Shown here piece by piece: positions 30,370 to 38,790 of a stretch of DNA of 64,000 bases. Every line of letters begins with the position of its first letter. The stretch's first letter is position 1. This stretch comes from Amycolatopsis aidingensis (GTDB lineage: Bacteria > Actinomycetota > Actinomycetes > Mycobacteriales > Pseudonocardiaceae), in contig NZ_CP076538.1 in assembly GCF_018885265.1 (NCBI RefSeq), positions 1 to 64,000 of the forward strand, given 5' to 3'. Position numbers and translations under genes: made by a program. Below the pieces are notes generated by a model. It was not told the DNA's origin and made no database searches. It was given only the letters and a program-made list of their open reading frames with translations.

Positions 30370-31587
30370 GTGGTAGGGCGCGACGACCCGGGTCCACGAC
30401 GGCGGTACGCCGACCCCGGTCAGCAGGGAGCTCAGCCGGGCCCGCCGCGGCGGGCACCGCAAGGCCCCCCGCCGAGGCGGCAGCCGCCACAGCCGCCCCA
30501 ACAGCCTCAGCAACCGCAACAGTCCCCGCGGTCGCCCCAGCCGGCGCGGCGGCAGGCGCCCCGCGCCCAGCAGGCGCAGCGGACTCGCCAGGCCCCGCCG
30601 AACCAGCCGCCCCGGCGGCGCCAGGTCCCGCGGGTGGACCCGCAGGCCGACACCGTGGTGCTGCCCCCGGTGCGGGCCGAGGAGGAATCGCCCGCGGCGG
30701 TGTCCGGCGAGCAGCCCCCACCGGGCAAGCCGCCCAAACCGCCGGAGAAGCCGCCGGAGAAGCCACCGCCGTCCGGGGGCGGCGGCCGGGCCCGCACCAT
30801 CGTGCGCACCATCGGCGAGCTGCTGATCACCATGGGTGTGGTGGTGCTGCTGTTCGTGGTCTACGAGCTGTACGTGACCAACCTGATGTCCGCCGAGCTG
30901 CAGCGTGAGGCCAGCGCATCGCTGGAGCAGGAGTGGGAGAACGAACGGGAGCTGCGCAACACCGACCTCGCCGACGGCCAGGCCTTCGCCCGGTTGTACA
31001 TCCCCGCCTTCGGCGCGGATTACGACTTCACCATCCAGGAGGGTGTGGACTCGGACACGCTGGAGATCGGGCCGGGGCACTACCGGGGGACCGCGATGCC
31101 GGGGGAGCCGGGCAACGTCGGCGTCGCCGGGCACCGGGTCGGCAAGGGCGCGCCGTTCAACGACCTCGACCTGCTTGGCTCCTGCGACGCGATCGTGGTG
31201 GAGACCCTGGACAGCTTCTTCGTCTACCGGGTGCTGCCGATGGAGGACGAGCTGGCCGACTGGCGCACCGGCAAGGGCACCGACCCGAAGTGCGCCGGCG
31301 TGCCGACCCTGCGCAACCCCGAGGGGCCGACCGGCTCGGCCTATGACGAGACCGTCGGCCGCCGGATCGTGCTGCCCGGCAGGGGGGACGCGGTTGCCCC
31401 GGTGCCGTACAAGCCCGCGGGCACGCTGCCGGAGGCTTCCCAGGCCGCGCTGCTCACGCTGACCACCTGCCACCCGCAGTTCTCCGACCGGGAGCGGCTG
31501 ATCATCCACTCCGTGCTGACCAACCAGTACGCGAAGGAACCTGGCGCGACCTACCTGGATCTGCTGAAGAAGATCGGGGAGGCCTGA
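30370..31587 (+). CDS. Class E sortase
   Basis: 405-aa membrane-anchored transpeptidase. A long Pro/Gln/Arg-rich cytoplasmic N-terminus (about 1-140) is followed by one membrane segment (IGELLITMGVVVLLFVVYELYV) and a sortase domain. Its class E features are the catalytic histidine in VGVAGHRVGKGAPF and the cysteine in LTTCHPQFSDRERLI. Class E sortases attach secreted proteins (LAXTG type) to actinomycete cell walls. The start GTG 30370 is chosen for the GGAG site just before. It overlaps the next small gene by 1 base (TGATG). Confidence 0.93.
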   Translation: MVGRDDPGPRRRYADPGQQGAQPGPPRRAPQGPPPRRQPPQPPQQPQQPQQSPRSPQPARRQAPRAQQAQRTRQAPPNQPPRRRQVPRVDPQADTVVLPPVRAEEESPAAVSGEQPPPGKPPKPPEKPPEKPPPSGGGGRARTIVRTIGELLITMGVVVLLFVVYELYVTNLMSAELQREASASLEQEWENERELRNTDLADGQAFARLYIPAFGADYDFTIQEGVDSDTLEIGPGHYRGTAMPGEPGNVGVAGHRVGKGAPFNDLDLLGSCDAIVVETLDSFFVYRVLPMEDELADWRTGKGTDPKCAGVPTLRNPEGPTGSAYDETVGRRIVLPGRGDAVAPVPYKPAGTLPEASQAALLTLTTCHPQFSDRERLIIHSVLTNQYAKEPGATYLDLLKKIGEA

Positions 31588-31742
31588 TGTACGGCTGGAT
31601 CTGGCGGCACCTGCCCGGCCCGGTCGCGGTGCGGGCGGTGACCGCGTTGCTGCTGGTGGCCGGGGTGGTGGCGCTGCTGATGTTCGTGGTCTTCCCGTGG
31701 GTGGAGCCGATGCTGCCGTTCAACGACGTCGCGGTGCAGTAG
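31587..31742 (+). CDS. Small single-pass membrane protein (51 aa)
   Basis: Short gene whose ATG overlaps the class E sortase stop (TGATG). The product is 51 aa: a basic-aromatic start (MYGWIWRHLPG), one strong membrane helix (AVTALLLVAGVVALLMFVV), and a short tail. Its overlapping position shows co-translation with the sortase, so it may be a partner, but no function is known. Small enough that it is often missed by gene callers. Confidence 0.75.
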   Translation: MYGWIWRHLPGPVAVRAVTALLLVAGVVALLMFVVFPWVEPMLPFNDVAVQ

Positions 31743-31747
31743 CGGCG

Positions 31748-32785
31748 GTGCGATTCGGGATCTTCCTGGTCACCGGCAGGTTCGCCGGGCAGGACGACAC
31801 GGCCGCGTTGCGCCGCTCGGTGGAGGCGGTGGTCGCCGCCGAGCGCGCCGGGTTCGACGACGTGTGGCTGGCCGAGCACCACTTCATGCCCTACGGGGTC
31901 TGCCCTTCGGCCACCACCTTGGCCGCGCATGCGCTCGGCCGAACCAGCCGGATCGAGGTCGGTACCGCGGTCAGCGTGCTGTCCACCGCGCACCCGGTGG
32001 CGCTGGCCGAGCAGGCCGCCCTGCTCACCGCCGTATCCGGCGGCCGGTTCCGGCTCGGCGTCGGCCGCGGCGGGCCGTGGCTGGAGCTGGAGGTGTTCGG
32101 CACCGGTACCGCGCGCTATGACCACGGTTTCGCCGAGGGACTGGACCTGCTGCTCACCGCGCTGACCGAGGACGAGGTGGGGGCGGAAGGGGAGCATTTC
32201 GCGTTCCGGGAGGTGCCCATGGTGCCGCGGGTGCCGGGGATCCGGCCGCCGGTGGTGGCCTGCGGCTCGCCGGAATCGGACGCGGTGCGGCTGGCGGCCG
32301 CCCGCAGGCTGCCGATGCTGCTCGGCCTGCACGCCGACGACGAGGAGAAGGCGCGGACGGTGGCCGCGTACCGGGCGGCAACCGGCACCGGCGGCGCCGA
32401 GCCTGCCTGCGGTCACATCTCCACCGTGCTCTGCCAGGTCGCCGACGACACCGAGCAGGCGGTGGCCGCGGTCCGCGCCGCGTTGCCCGGCTGGCTCGGG
32501 CCGGGGCTGGAGGCGCATGTGCCGGTGGACGGCAGGCGGCGGGCCAGGCGGGATCCGGTGGCCTATACCGAGCGGCTGTGCGCCATCCACCCGGTCGGCG
32601 GCCCCGCGGACTGTGTTGCCCGGCTGCGCGCGGGGATCCGGCGCACCGGTGTCTCGCACGTGATCATGCTGGTGGAGGCGACCGGTGCGCCGGAGAGCAC
32701 CCTGGCCAATATCGAACGGATCGGCGCCGAGGTGCTGCCCGCGGTGCGTGCCGCTAGCAGTCCCGCAGCTCCGGGCTCTGGTTGA
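31748..32785 (+). CDS. LLM class flavin-dependent oxidoreductase
   Basis: 345-aa luciferase-like monooxygenase-family enzyme, FMN- or F420-dependent. The family landmarks are VWLAEHHFMPYG, TVLSTAHPVALAEQAALL-type text at 31977 onward, GGRFRLGVGRGG and VACGSPESDA. The substrate cannot be told from sequence. The GTG at 31748 lies 5 bases after the small membrane gene, so the sortase, small gene and this gene look like one operon. It overlaps the convergent SCO5389-type gene by 32 bp. Confidence 0.88.
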   Translation: MRFGIFLVTGRFAGQDDTAALRRSVEAVVAAERAGFDDVWLAEHHFMPYGVCPSATTLAAHALGRTSRIEVGTAVSVLSTAHPVALAEQAALLTAVSGGRFRLGVGRGGPWLELEVFGTGTARYDHGFAEGLDLLLTALTEDEVGAEGEHFAFREVPMVPRVPGIRPPVVACGSPESDAVRLAAARRLPMLLGLHADDEEKARTVAAYRAATGTGGAEPACGHISTVLCQVADDTEQAVAAVRAALPGWLGPGLEAHVPVDGRRRARRDPVAYTERLCAIHPVGGPADCVARLRAGIRRTGVSHVIMLVEATGAPESTLANIERIGAEVLPAVRAASSPAAPGSG

Positions 32786-33146
32786 GCAGCTGTCCGCGCG
32801 GCGAGACGAACTCCCGGTACCGCTCGCTGCCGGTCTCCGCCGGCCGGAACGCCGCCACCCGGTGGCAGTTCTGGAAGGCGAGCTTGACCCCGAAGTGCCG
32901 CTCGAGGCCGCCGCGGATGGCGTCCGAGGCGAGGGCGCGCAGCAGCTGGCCGCGCTCGGCTTCACTCGGCGGGGGCGTCTCGTGGTCGGCGAAGCCGTCC
33001 TGGGAGACCTCCAGGTCGGCGATCACCGTGCTGAGCACCTGCCAGGCGTAGGGCAGTGACTCGCGGACGCAGGCCACGAACTCGGCGTCCGCCACCTCGC
33101 CGCGCTCGGCCTTCTCGAGCAGGGCGGGCGAAACATCGAGAGACAT
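32754..33146 (-). CDS. SCO5389 family protein
   Basis: 130-aa soluble protein starting MSLDVSPALLEKAERGEV and including LPYAWQVLSTVIADLEV, both typical of the SCO5389 family. The function is unknown, although the family is very widespread in actinomycetes. A GGAGG site precedes the ATG at 33146. The conserved FQNCHRVAAFRP and final SPELRDC complete the family pattern. Confidence 0.88.
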   Translation of the reverse strand: MSLDVSPALLEKAERGEVADAEFVACVRESLPYAWQVLSTVIADLEVSQDGFADHETPPPSEAERGQLLRALASDAIRGGLERHFGVKLAFQNCHRVAAFRPAETGSERYREFVSPRGQLLNQSPELRDC

Positions 33147-33276
33147 CGAACCTCCAGGTGTTCGTCGGGTGTCCCGCCTTACCTGGCTACTCGCCCGCCT
33201 GCCGCGCGACAATAGAAAACGATCACGATTACCGATATGGACGCAGCGCCGGTCGTGGCCGGTTGCGGTGGGTAAC

Positions 33277-34623
33277 TCACGCCCCGTGGCAGACCCGCAG
33301 CATCTCCTCCCGGTCGACGACCTTGACCCGCTCCCGGTCCTGGGGCGCTCCGAGCGCCCGCTCGTGCGCGTCCAGCAGGCCCCAGCCCTCCCAGGTCGTG
33401 TAGGGCACGCCGCGGTCGGCGAGGAACTCGAGGATGGCGTCCGGGTCCGGGCGTTCCGGCGCGGGCAGCAGCGGGGCGTCGGCCAGTAGGCTGGCCACGG
33501 TCTCCGCGGCGTCCCCCTTGGTGTGCCCGATCAGGCCGACCGGCCCGCGTTTGATCCACCCGGTGACATAGGTCCCGGTCAGCTGGTTCTCGTCCAGATC
33601 CAGCACCCGGCCTGCCTGGTGCGGGACGGTGCCGGAGGTGTGGTCGAACGGAATCTCGGCGAGGTGCGAGGACAGGTAGCCGACCGCGCGGTACACCGCC
33701 TGCACGTCCCAGTCGTGGAACTCGCCGCTGCCGCGCACGCCGCCGTCCCCGGTCAGCTCGGTGCGCTCGGTCCGCAGTCCGGTGACCCGCTCGGTGCCGA
33801 GCAGCTCGGCCGGGGAGTGGAAGAAGTGCAGGTGCAAGCGTTTGCTTCGGGAGCCGGGCTCGCGGATGGCCCACTCCTGCAGGGTCTTCACCACCATGTC
33901 CACCTGCTTGGAGCCGCGGATCGCCGCCATCGAGCCCTCGTCGAACTCGATGTCCTCCGGGTAGACGATCACCTCGACATTCGGCGAGTGGTCCAGCTCG
34001 CGCAGCTCCATCGGGGTGAACTTGGCCTGCGCAGGCCCGCGCCTGCCGAACACGTGCACATCGGTGACCGGGCTGGCCGCGAGGCCGCGGTAGACATTCG
34101 GCGGGATCTCGGTGCTGAGCAGCTCGTCCGCGGTCTTGGCGAGGATCCTGGCCACGTCCAGTGCCACATTGCCCGCGCCGAGCACCGCGACGCTGCTCGC
34201 CTCCAGCGGCCAGTCCCTCGGCACGTCCGGGTGGCCGTCGTACCAGGACACGAACTCGGCGGCGCCGTAGCTGCCCGGCAGGTCGATGCCGGGGATGTCC
34301 AGGTCGCGGTCGGCGGCGGCACCGGTGGCGAAGACCACGGCGTCGTAGTGCGCGCGCAGATCGTCCAGCTTGATGTCGGTGCCGTAGTCGACGTTGCCGA
34401 GCAGGCGGATGCCCGGCCGGTCCAGTACCCGGTGCAGGGCCTGCACGATGCCCTTGATCCGGGGGTGGTCGGGCGCGACCCCGTAGCGGATCAGCCCGAA
34501 GGGGGCGGGCATCCGCTCGAACAGGTCGACGCTCACCTCGGTGTCGGCCTTGTCCAGCAGGTCCGCCGCGTAGATGCCGGCGGGCCCGGCACCGACGATG
34601 GCCACGCGCAGAGAACGACTCAT
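33277..34623 (-). CDS. fprA: Ferredoxin/adrenodoxin-NADP+ reductase FprA
   Basis: 448-aa FAD-containing reductase that passes electrons between NADPH and ferredoxins, for example to cytochromes P450 or Fe-S enzymes. FAD motif VAIVGAGPAGIYAADLL is at the N-terminus and the NADP motif VAVLGAGNVALDVARIL in the middle. GTYVTGWIKRGPVGLIGHTKGDA is the conserved adrenodoxin-reductase-like C-terminal FAD region. It has its own upstream region containing an iron-box-like palindrome (34640-34658), so iron-dependent expression is probable. Confidence 0.95.
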   Translation of the reverse strand: MSRSLRVAIVGAGPAGIYAADLLDKADTEVSVDLFERMPAPFGLIRYGVAPDHPRIKGIVQALHRVLDRPGIRLLGNVDYGTDIKLDDLRAHYDAVVFATGAAADRDLDIPGIDLPGSYGAAEFVSWYDGHPDVPRDWPLEASSVAVLGAGNVALDVARILAKTADELLSTEIPPNVYRGLAASPVTDVHVFGRRGPAQAKFTPMELRELDHSPNVEVIVYPEDIEFDEGSMAAIRGSKQVDMVVKTLQEWAIREPGSRSKRLHLHFFHSPAELLGTERVTGLRTERTELTGDGGVRGSGEFHDWDVQAVYRAVGYLSSHLAEIPFDHTSGTVPHQAGRVLDLDENQLTGTYVTGWIKRGPVGLIGHTKGDAAETVASLLADAPLLPAPERPDPDAILEFLADRGVPYTTWEGWGLLDAHERALGAPQDRERVKVVDREEMLRVCHGA

Positions 34624-34639
34624 GACTGCCAGCGTAAGA

Positions 34640-34658
34640 TGAGGTTAGCCTAACCAAC
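34640..34658. promoter_or_regulatory. DtxR/IdeR-like iron box upstream of fprA
   Basis: The core GGTTAG-C-CTAACC (34643-34655) is a perfect inverted repeat that matches the IdeR/DtxR consensus TTAGGTTAGCCTAACCTAA at most positions; mismatches are at the edges. It lies 17 bp upstream of the fprA start, where a bound repressor would block transcription. Confidence 0.75.
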
Positions 34659-34804
34659 ACTGTGAGCTGCGATACGGTCCAGCATGTGGGAAGGGACTTT
34701 GGTGCCATCGGGTTAATACCAAGGTTGTCCATTAATAGGTGTCATTGACGTATATTGATTCGGTCGGTAGCGTCCTGAACATGCATAAAAAATCAGGGGG
34801 ATCA

Positions 34805-35305
34805 GTGTCCATTTCTACGCATTACCGTCGTGCCGGTGTCGTTTTGACCGTGATCGTCGGCATTGTCACCGCGATGTCCGTTACGTCCGCTCATGCGACG
34901 GAAACCGGAAATGTATCTCCCGCATCAGCCGCGGACTGCGAAGGGGGTCGAAACGGTTTTGTTGATATTCGCGACGATCTTAGCGGCGCCAGTAGTCAGC
35001 ATGTCAAGATCGGCAACCGAGACGTGTATCTGCATCTGATGTTCGGCACGGTTAAAGGTGACTACCGTGGCTGGGCGTACCTCACCTCGGGTAGCTACAC
35101 CACACTTTCCAAGAACGACAGCGTGTGGATGGACTGGTCGACGGATGGCGGGCGGACCTGGCTGCAGTGTGGCCCCTTCTACAATCCCAAGCAGAAATAC
35201 ACGATTACGTCCGCGGCCAAGAACACGAGTTCAAACCCGAACTACGTATTTCGAGCCGGTATGCTGACCTATGATGGAAAGATGTACCTGACGGGGTGGG
35301 TCTGA
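34805..35305 (+). CDS. Secreted small protein, first gene of the DUF1906 island
   Basis: 166-aa protein with a clear signal peptide (about 1-36, AGVVLTVIVGIVTAMSVTSAHA). The mature part is rich in Gly, Tyr, Trp and Ser and contains two cysteines (ADCEGG and LQCGPF). No family is recognised. The GTG at 34805 follows an AGGGGG site, and the upstream ATG at 34781 is an alternative. Its stop overlaps the start of the 798-aa gene, so the two are coupled. GC is low for the genome. Confidence 0.7.
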   Translation: MSISTHYRRAGVVLTVIVGIVTAMSVTSAHATETGNVSPASAADCEGGRNGFVDIRDDLSGASSQHVKIGNRDVYLHLMFGTVKGDYRGWAYLTSGSYTTLSKNDSVWMDWSTDGGRTWLQCGPFYNPKQKYTITSAAKNTSSNPNYVFRAGMLTYDGKMYLTGWV

Positions 35306-37692
35306 GTAACCGGGCGATGGTCGACGAGAAGGTCCTCGAAGGGCAGCAGTGGGTCAACAAAACCTATGGTCAGGTAGCGGGTTACGAGCGGTGCCCGGAG
35401 AACGGCCGTACTGGATGGTCCACAATGTGGTCGTTGACCATGGGGCTGCAGCACGAGCTAGGTATCAGCCCGGTCGTAGCGAACTTCGGGCCAGGAACGC
35501 TCTCCAACCTGCGCGCTCATGGTGACGTTGGGTTCGAAGAGGAAAACGCGAACATTTGCAACATCGTTCAGTACGCTCTGTTCGCCAAGGGCTACTGGGG
35601 TGGCAGCGGCGATGGCACTTTCACCGGGACTACCGCAAGCTCGGTCCGCGAGATGGCGAACGACATGGGAGTGGGCGGCTCCAGTCCCTACAAGGTCGTC
35701 TCACCGAAGCTGTTCAAAGCCTTGCTTTCGATGGATGCGTACATCCTCACCGTCGGCGGCACCGAGAAGATCCGGGAGATCCAGCGCTGGCTCAACGGTC
35801 GCTATCAGCACAAGTCGACCTTCTTCTTCGGTCCGTGCGATGGCCATTTCTCCAGGAACGTGCAACAAGCGCTGATGAAGGCCATCCAGTACGAGGTCGG
35901 TATACCCGAAGACCAGGTCAACGGCTACTTCGGTCCGGGAACCAAGGCAGGACTCAGACGAAACCCGGTGTCCGAGGGTTCGTCCGGCATCTTTGTGCGG
36001 CTGTTCAGCGCCGCGTGTGTGTTCAACGAGCCGGTCGAGGACACCGTTACCTCGTTCAAGGACACCTTCGATGCCCCGCTCCGGGAGTTCGTCCGGGCGT
36101 TCCAGTTGTTCTCGGCGCTCGAGGTCACCGGGCGTGGTGACTTTCGGACGTGGGCGCAGCTGTTGGTCTCCACCGGAGACCCGGACCGTCCGGCCAGCGG
36201 TTGTGACACCAGCCGGACGATCACCGCTTCCCGTGCCGCGGCGCTGCGCGACGCCGGCTATCGGTACGTGGGCCGGTACCTGCAGAACGCACCTGGCAGT
36301 AACTCTCGGAACAAGGAGATCCAACCCGGCGAACTTGGCGACCTCTTCGACCATGGTCTGCGCTTGTTCCCTATCTGGCAGTACAATGCCAGGGAACTGA
36401 GCGACTTCACCTTCTCCAACGGGTTCCAGGACGGGTTGCGCGCGCATGCGCGCGGCCTGCATTACGGGTTTAACCGGGGAACGGTGATCTATTTCGCGGT
36501 CGACTACGACGCCACTCAGGCCGAGATCGAGTCGAACATCATTCCGTACTTCAACGGCATCGTGTCCGGGCTGAGCAACCAGGGCAAGCGCTACGTGCAT
36601 GGTGTGTACGGCTCCCGGAACGTGTGCTCTCAGGTCACCAAGGCAACCTATGCCCGGTGGTCGTTCGTCTCCGGGATGTCCTGGGGTTTTTCCGGGAACC
36701 TCGGGTTTCCGTTGCCGGAGAACTGGGCTTTCAACCAGATCAAGGAGTTCTCGTTCTCCGCGGGAGGAGATTCATTCCCGCTGGACAACGACGTGCACAA
36801 GCCGGGCACCGACGCCGGTCAGCGCTCGGTGAACAAGGAAGTCGAGCCCTCCGGCGACTTTGTCGAGTATGTGCAGATGCTGTACGAGTTGGCGCTCGCC
36901 TACGGCAAGGGCGACCCGAACCAGCTGGTTATGGAGTACATCCGCGAGGACCGGTACAACGATTTACAGTGGCGCGGGCTGATCGGTGGTATCGACGAGG
37001 ATTTCTTCGCGTACGCCAATGAGCACGGTGCCTATCTGAAGAGGGAGTTCAAAGACAGTTTCAGTGGTCATGAGCTGGGCACCGAGCATCTGATGGCGAC
37101 GTGCAATGGCCACTATGTCGAACCGCCACCGTCTAATTCGAAGTCCGTCAACCGGGGCGACGTCGCGGGCTGGGGCGGCGACCTCATGACCTTGTACGGG
37201 GAGTGGCGCCGGGACAGCGACAGTTATCCTTCCGGCTACACCTACTGCATGGACAAGATGGCGAAGATCGGAGTGAAGTCCTCCTTCGGATTCCCCGACC
37301 TTATCGAGGATGCTGATGGGTACCTGATTTCTCAAAAGATTCGCGCAGGCACGAACATTGTCGATGCGGTACGTCAGCACTATATTGATAACGGAAACCT
37401 GACGCGGTTCCAGGATTACTTCGACCAGCGTTTCTCCGGAACTGTGTCCAACACCATGTTCATGGCCCGAAACATGCTGACGATGCAGGACGATCCAATC
37501 ATCCTTGCCGGGCGGACCTACCTGATCGAGAAGACCGGTGGGGTGCCGACCACGCTTCCCTCGGCGTTGCTACCGGAGACCCTCGACGAGTTCCTGAAGG
37601 GGTTCGCGGACACCCTGCTGTTCCGGGTCGGCCAGGAGAGCCAGGCGAGGGCAGCAATCTTGGACGACCGACGCAACCCCGCTCATGATTGA
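35296..37692 (+). CDS. Peptidoglycan-binding/DUF1906 glycoside-hydrolase-like protein
   Basis: 798-aa protein. Residues about 1-300 hold peptidoglycan-binding-like helical repeats (GLQHELGISP, IREIQRWLNGRYQ, FGPGTKAGLRR). Residues about 303-500 are a DUF1906 (Rv2525c-like glycoside hydrolase fold) domain: CDTSRTITASRAAALRDAG, GYRYVGRYLQN, VIYFAVDYDATQ. The last 280 residues match no family I know; conserved-looking motifs are EHLMATCNGHY and RGDVAGWGGDLMTLYGEWRR. No signal peptide is visible. It starts with GTG at 35296, or ATG 35317. A cell-wall-acting role is inferred. It overlaps both neighbours. Confidence 0.85.
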   Translation: MGLSNRAMVDEKVLEGQQWVNKTYGQVAGYERCPENGRTGWSTMWSLTMGLQHELGISPVVANFGPGTLSNLRAHGDVGFEEENANICNIVQYALFAKGYWGGSGDGTFTGTTASSVREMANDMGVGGSSPYKVVSPKLFKALLSMDAYILTVGGTEKIREIQRWLNGRYQHKSTFFFGPCDGHFSRNVQQALMKAIQYEVGIPEDQVNGYFGPGTKAGLRRNPVSEGSSGIFVRLFSAACVFNEPVEDTVTSFKDTFDAPLREFVRAFQLFSALEVTGRGDFRTWAQLLVSTGDPDRPASGCDTSRTITASRAAALRDAGYRYVGRYLQNAPGSNSRNKEIQPGELGDLFDHGLRLFPIWQYNARELSDFTFSNGFQDGLRAHARGLHYGFNRGTVIYFAVDYDATQAEIESNIIPYFNGIVSGLSNQGKRYVHGVYGSRNVCSQVTKATYARWSFVSGMSWGFSGNLGFPLPENWAFNQIKEFSFSAGGDSFPLDNDVHKPGTDAGQRSVNKEVEPSGDFVEYVQMLYELALAYGKGDPNQLVMEYIREDRYNDLQWRGLIGGIDEDFFAYANEHGAYLKREFKDSFSGHELGTEHLMATCNGHYVEPPPSNSKSVNRGDVAGWGGDLMTLYGEWRRDSDSYPSGYTYCMDKMAKIGVKSSFGFPDLIEDADGYLISQKIRAGTNIVDAVRQHYIDNGNLTRFQDYFDQRFSGTVSNTMFMARNMLTMQDDPIILAGRTYLIEKTGGVPTTLPSALLPETLDEFLKGFADTLLFRVGQESQARAAILDDRRNPAHD

Positions 37693-38113
37693 CCTCGTCG
37701 TCTACGGGTCGTTCGTCGCCCTCGGCGTGCTCGTGGGAAAGGCCGTGCACCTGTTGGCCACCCGTCGGCCGATGGTGGCAAGGGCGCCGGCACTGAAGTG
37801 GGTCGAAGGGGCGGTGCTCTGCGTCTGTGCCGGGCTACCCAGCTACGTCTTCAGCCTGTTCGTCGGGTTCGGGCAGAGCAGTAGTGAAGCCTGTGTCGCG
37901 CAGAGCGGTCGACGCGCGGGCGCGTATGTCGGGTACGAGGAGTCGTTGTTTCCACGCTCCGGCCTGTGCCACTGGGCGGACGGTACGTCGACAGACCTGG
38001 TCCCGATGTGGGTCAACCCGTTGATTTTCAGCTGTATTGCGGGTGCGGCGCTGTGCGCCGCGTTCGCCATACGCGCCGCGGTTCGACAGAAGGAGACCCT
38101 CGAGCATGAGTGA
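37685..38113 (+). CDS. Small membrane protein of the DUF1906 island
   Basis: 142-aa protein with an N-terminal hydrophobic helix (LVVYGSFVALGVLVGKAV), a second one (VEGAVLCVCAGLPSYVFSLFVGF) and a third near the C-terminus (LIFSCIAGAALCAAFAI). A soluble loop contains two cysteines (SSEACVAQ and GLCHWADG). No family is recognised. ATG overlaps the 798-aa gene stop by 8 bases and the stop overlaps the next gene by 8 bases. Confidence 0.75.
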   Translation: MIDLVVYGSFVALGVLVGKAVHLLATRRPMVARAPALKWVEGAVLCVCAGLPSYVFSLFVGFGQSSSEACVAQSGRRAGAYVGYEESLFPRSGLCHWADGTSTDLVPMWVNPLIFSCIAGAALCAAFAIRAAVRQKETLEHE

Positions 38114-38756
38114 GCAGACAGTGCCTGCTGGACGGATGAGTCGCCGGCGCCTGCTGGCAGCCGGTGCCGGGGTGGCCGGAAGCGCGGTGATCTTGGCGGC
38201 GGGTGGTCTTGCCGGGACCGCCGTCGCAGCCCCACGCCGCTCGGCCGCAGAACCCCGGCCGACCCGGTGGACCAGAGCGACCTCGGCTAACGGCTGGCCG
38301 ATTCTCGATGCGGTATCCCACTGGCGGATCGAGGGTTCCGATGTTGACGTGCCGGTGCAGGACGCGGCCGCACCGTTGTTACTGTATGTCGCGCGGCGGT
38401 TCCACTACGAGATCGACGAACTCCGGACCGGCGAGGTACTCGGGCATACGACCGACCGCGCGGTGATCGCGGAATACGAGAGTGACTACCTCTCGGGCTC
38501 CGCTATCGCAATCCGCCCCAAGGCCTACCCGGCGGGGGTGGGTGGCGGGTTGTTCCCGCAGGAGCTGGCGGTCGTCCGGGACATTCTGACGGACCTCGAG
38601 GGCGTGGTCGGCTGGGGCGGTGACGAGGATCTCCCCAAGGAATCTCACTTCCACATCGCGACCGGTCCGGATGATCCGGCCCTGAACCGGGTTACGGACA
38701 AGATGCGGTACTGGAACACCACCCCAGGTAAGGGAGCTGGTGCGGCCGAACTGTGA
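38106..38756 (+). CDS. Tat-exported protein of the DUF1906 island
   Basis: 216-aa protein with a twin-arginine signal (SRRRLLAAGAGVAGSAVI-type h-region starting about residue 13). The mature domain starts around WTRATSANGWPILDAVSHW and contains LLLYVARRFHYEIDEL and a conserved-looking NRVTDKMRYWNT. Its shape suggests a folded peptidase- or hydrolase-like domain exported already folded, but no family is recognised. The start overlaps the membrane gene. It is the last gene before trpG/pabA. Confidence 0.75.
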   Translation: MSEQTVPAGRMSRRRLLAAGAGVAGSAVILAAGGLAGTAVAAPRRSAAEPRPTRWTRATSANGWPILDAVSHWRIEGSDVDVPVQDAAAPLLLYVARRFHYEIDELRTGEVLGHTTDRAVIAEYESDYLSGSAIAIRPKAYPAGVGGGLFPQELAVVRDILTDLEGVVGWGGDEDLPKESHFHIATGPDDPALNRVTDKMRYWNTTPGKGAGAAEL

Positions 38757-38790
38757 GCTGTGGGAACGGTGACCAGCTACCCTGGGCGTC

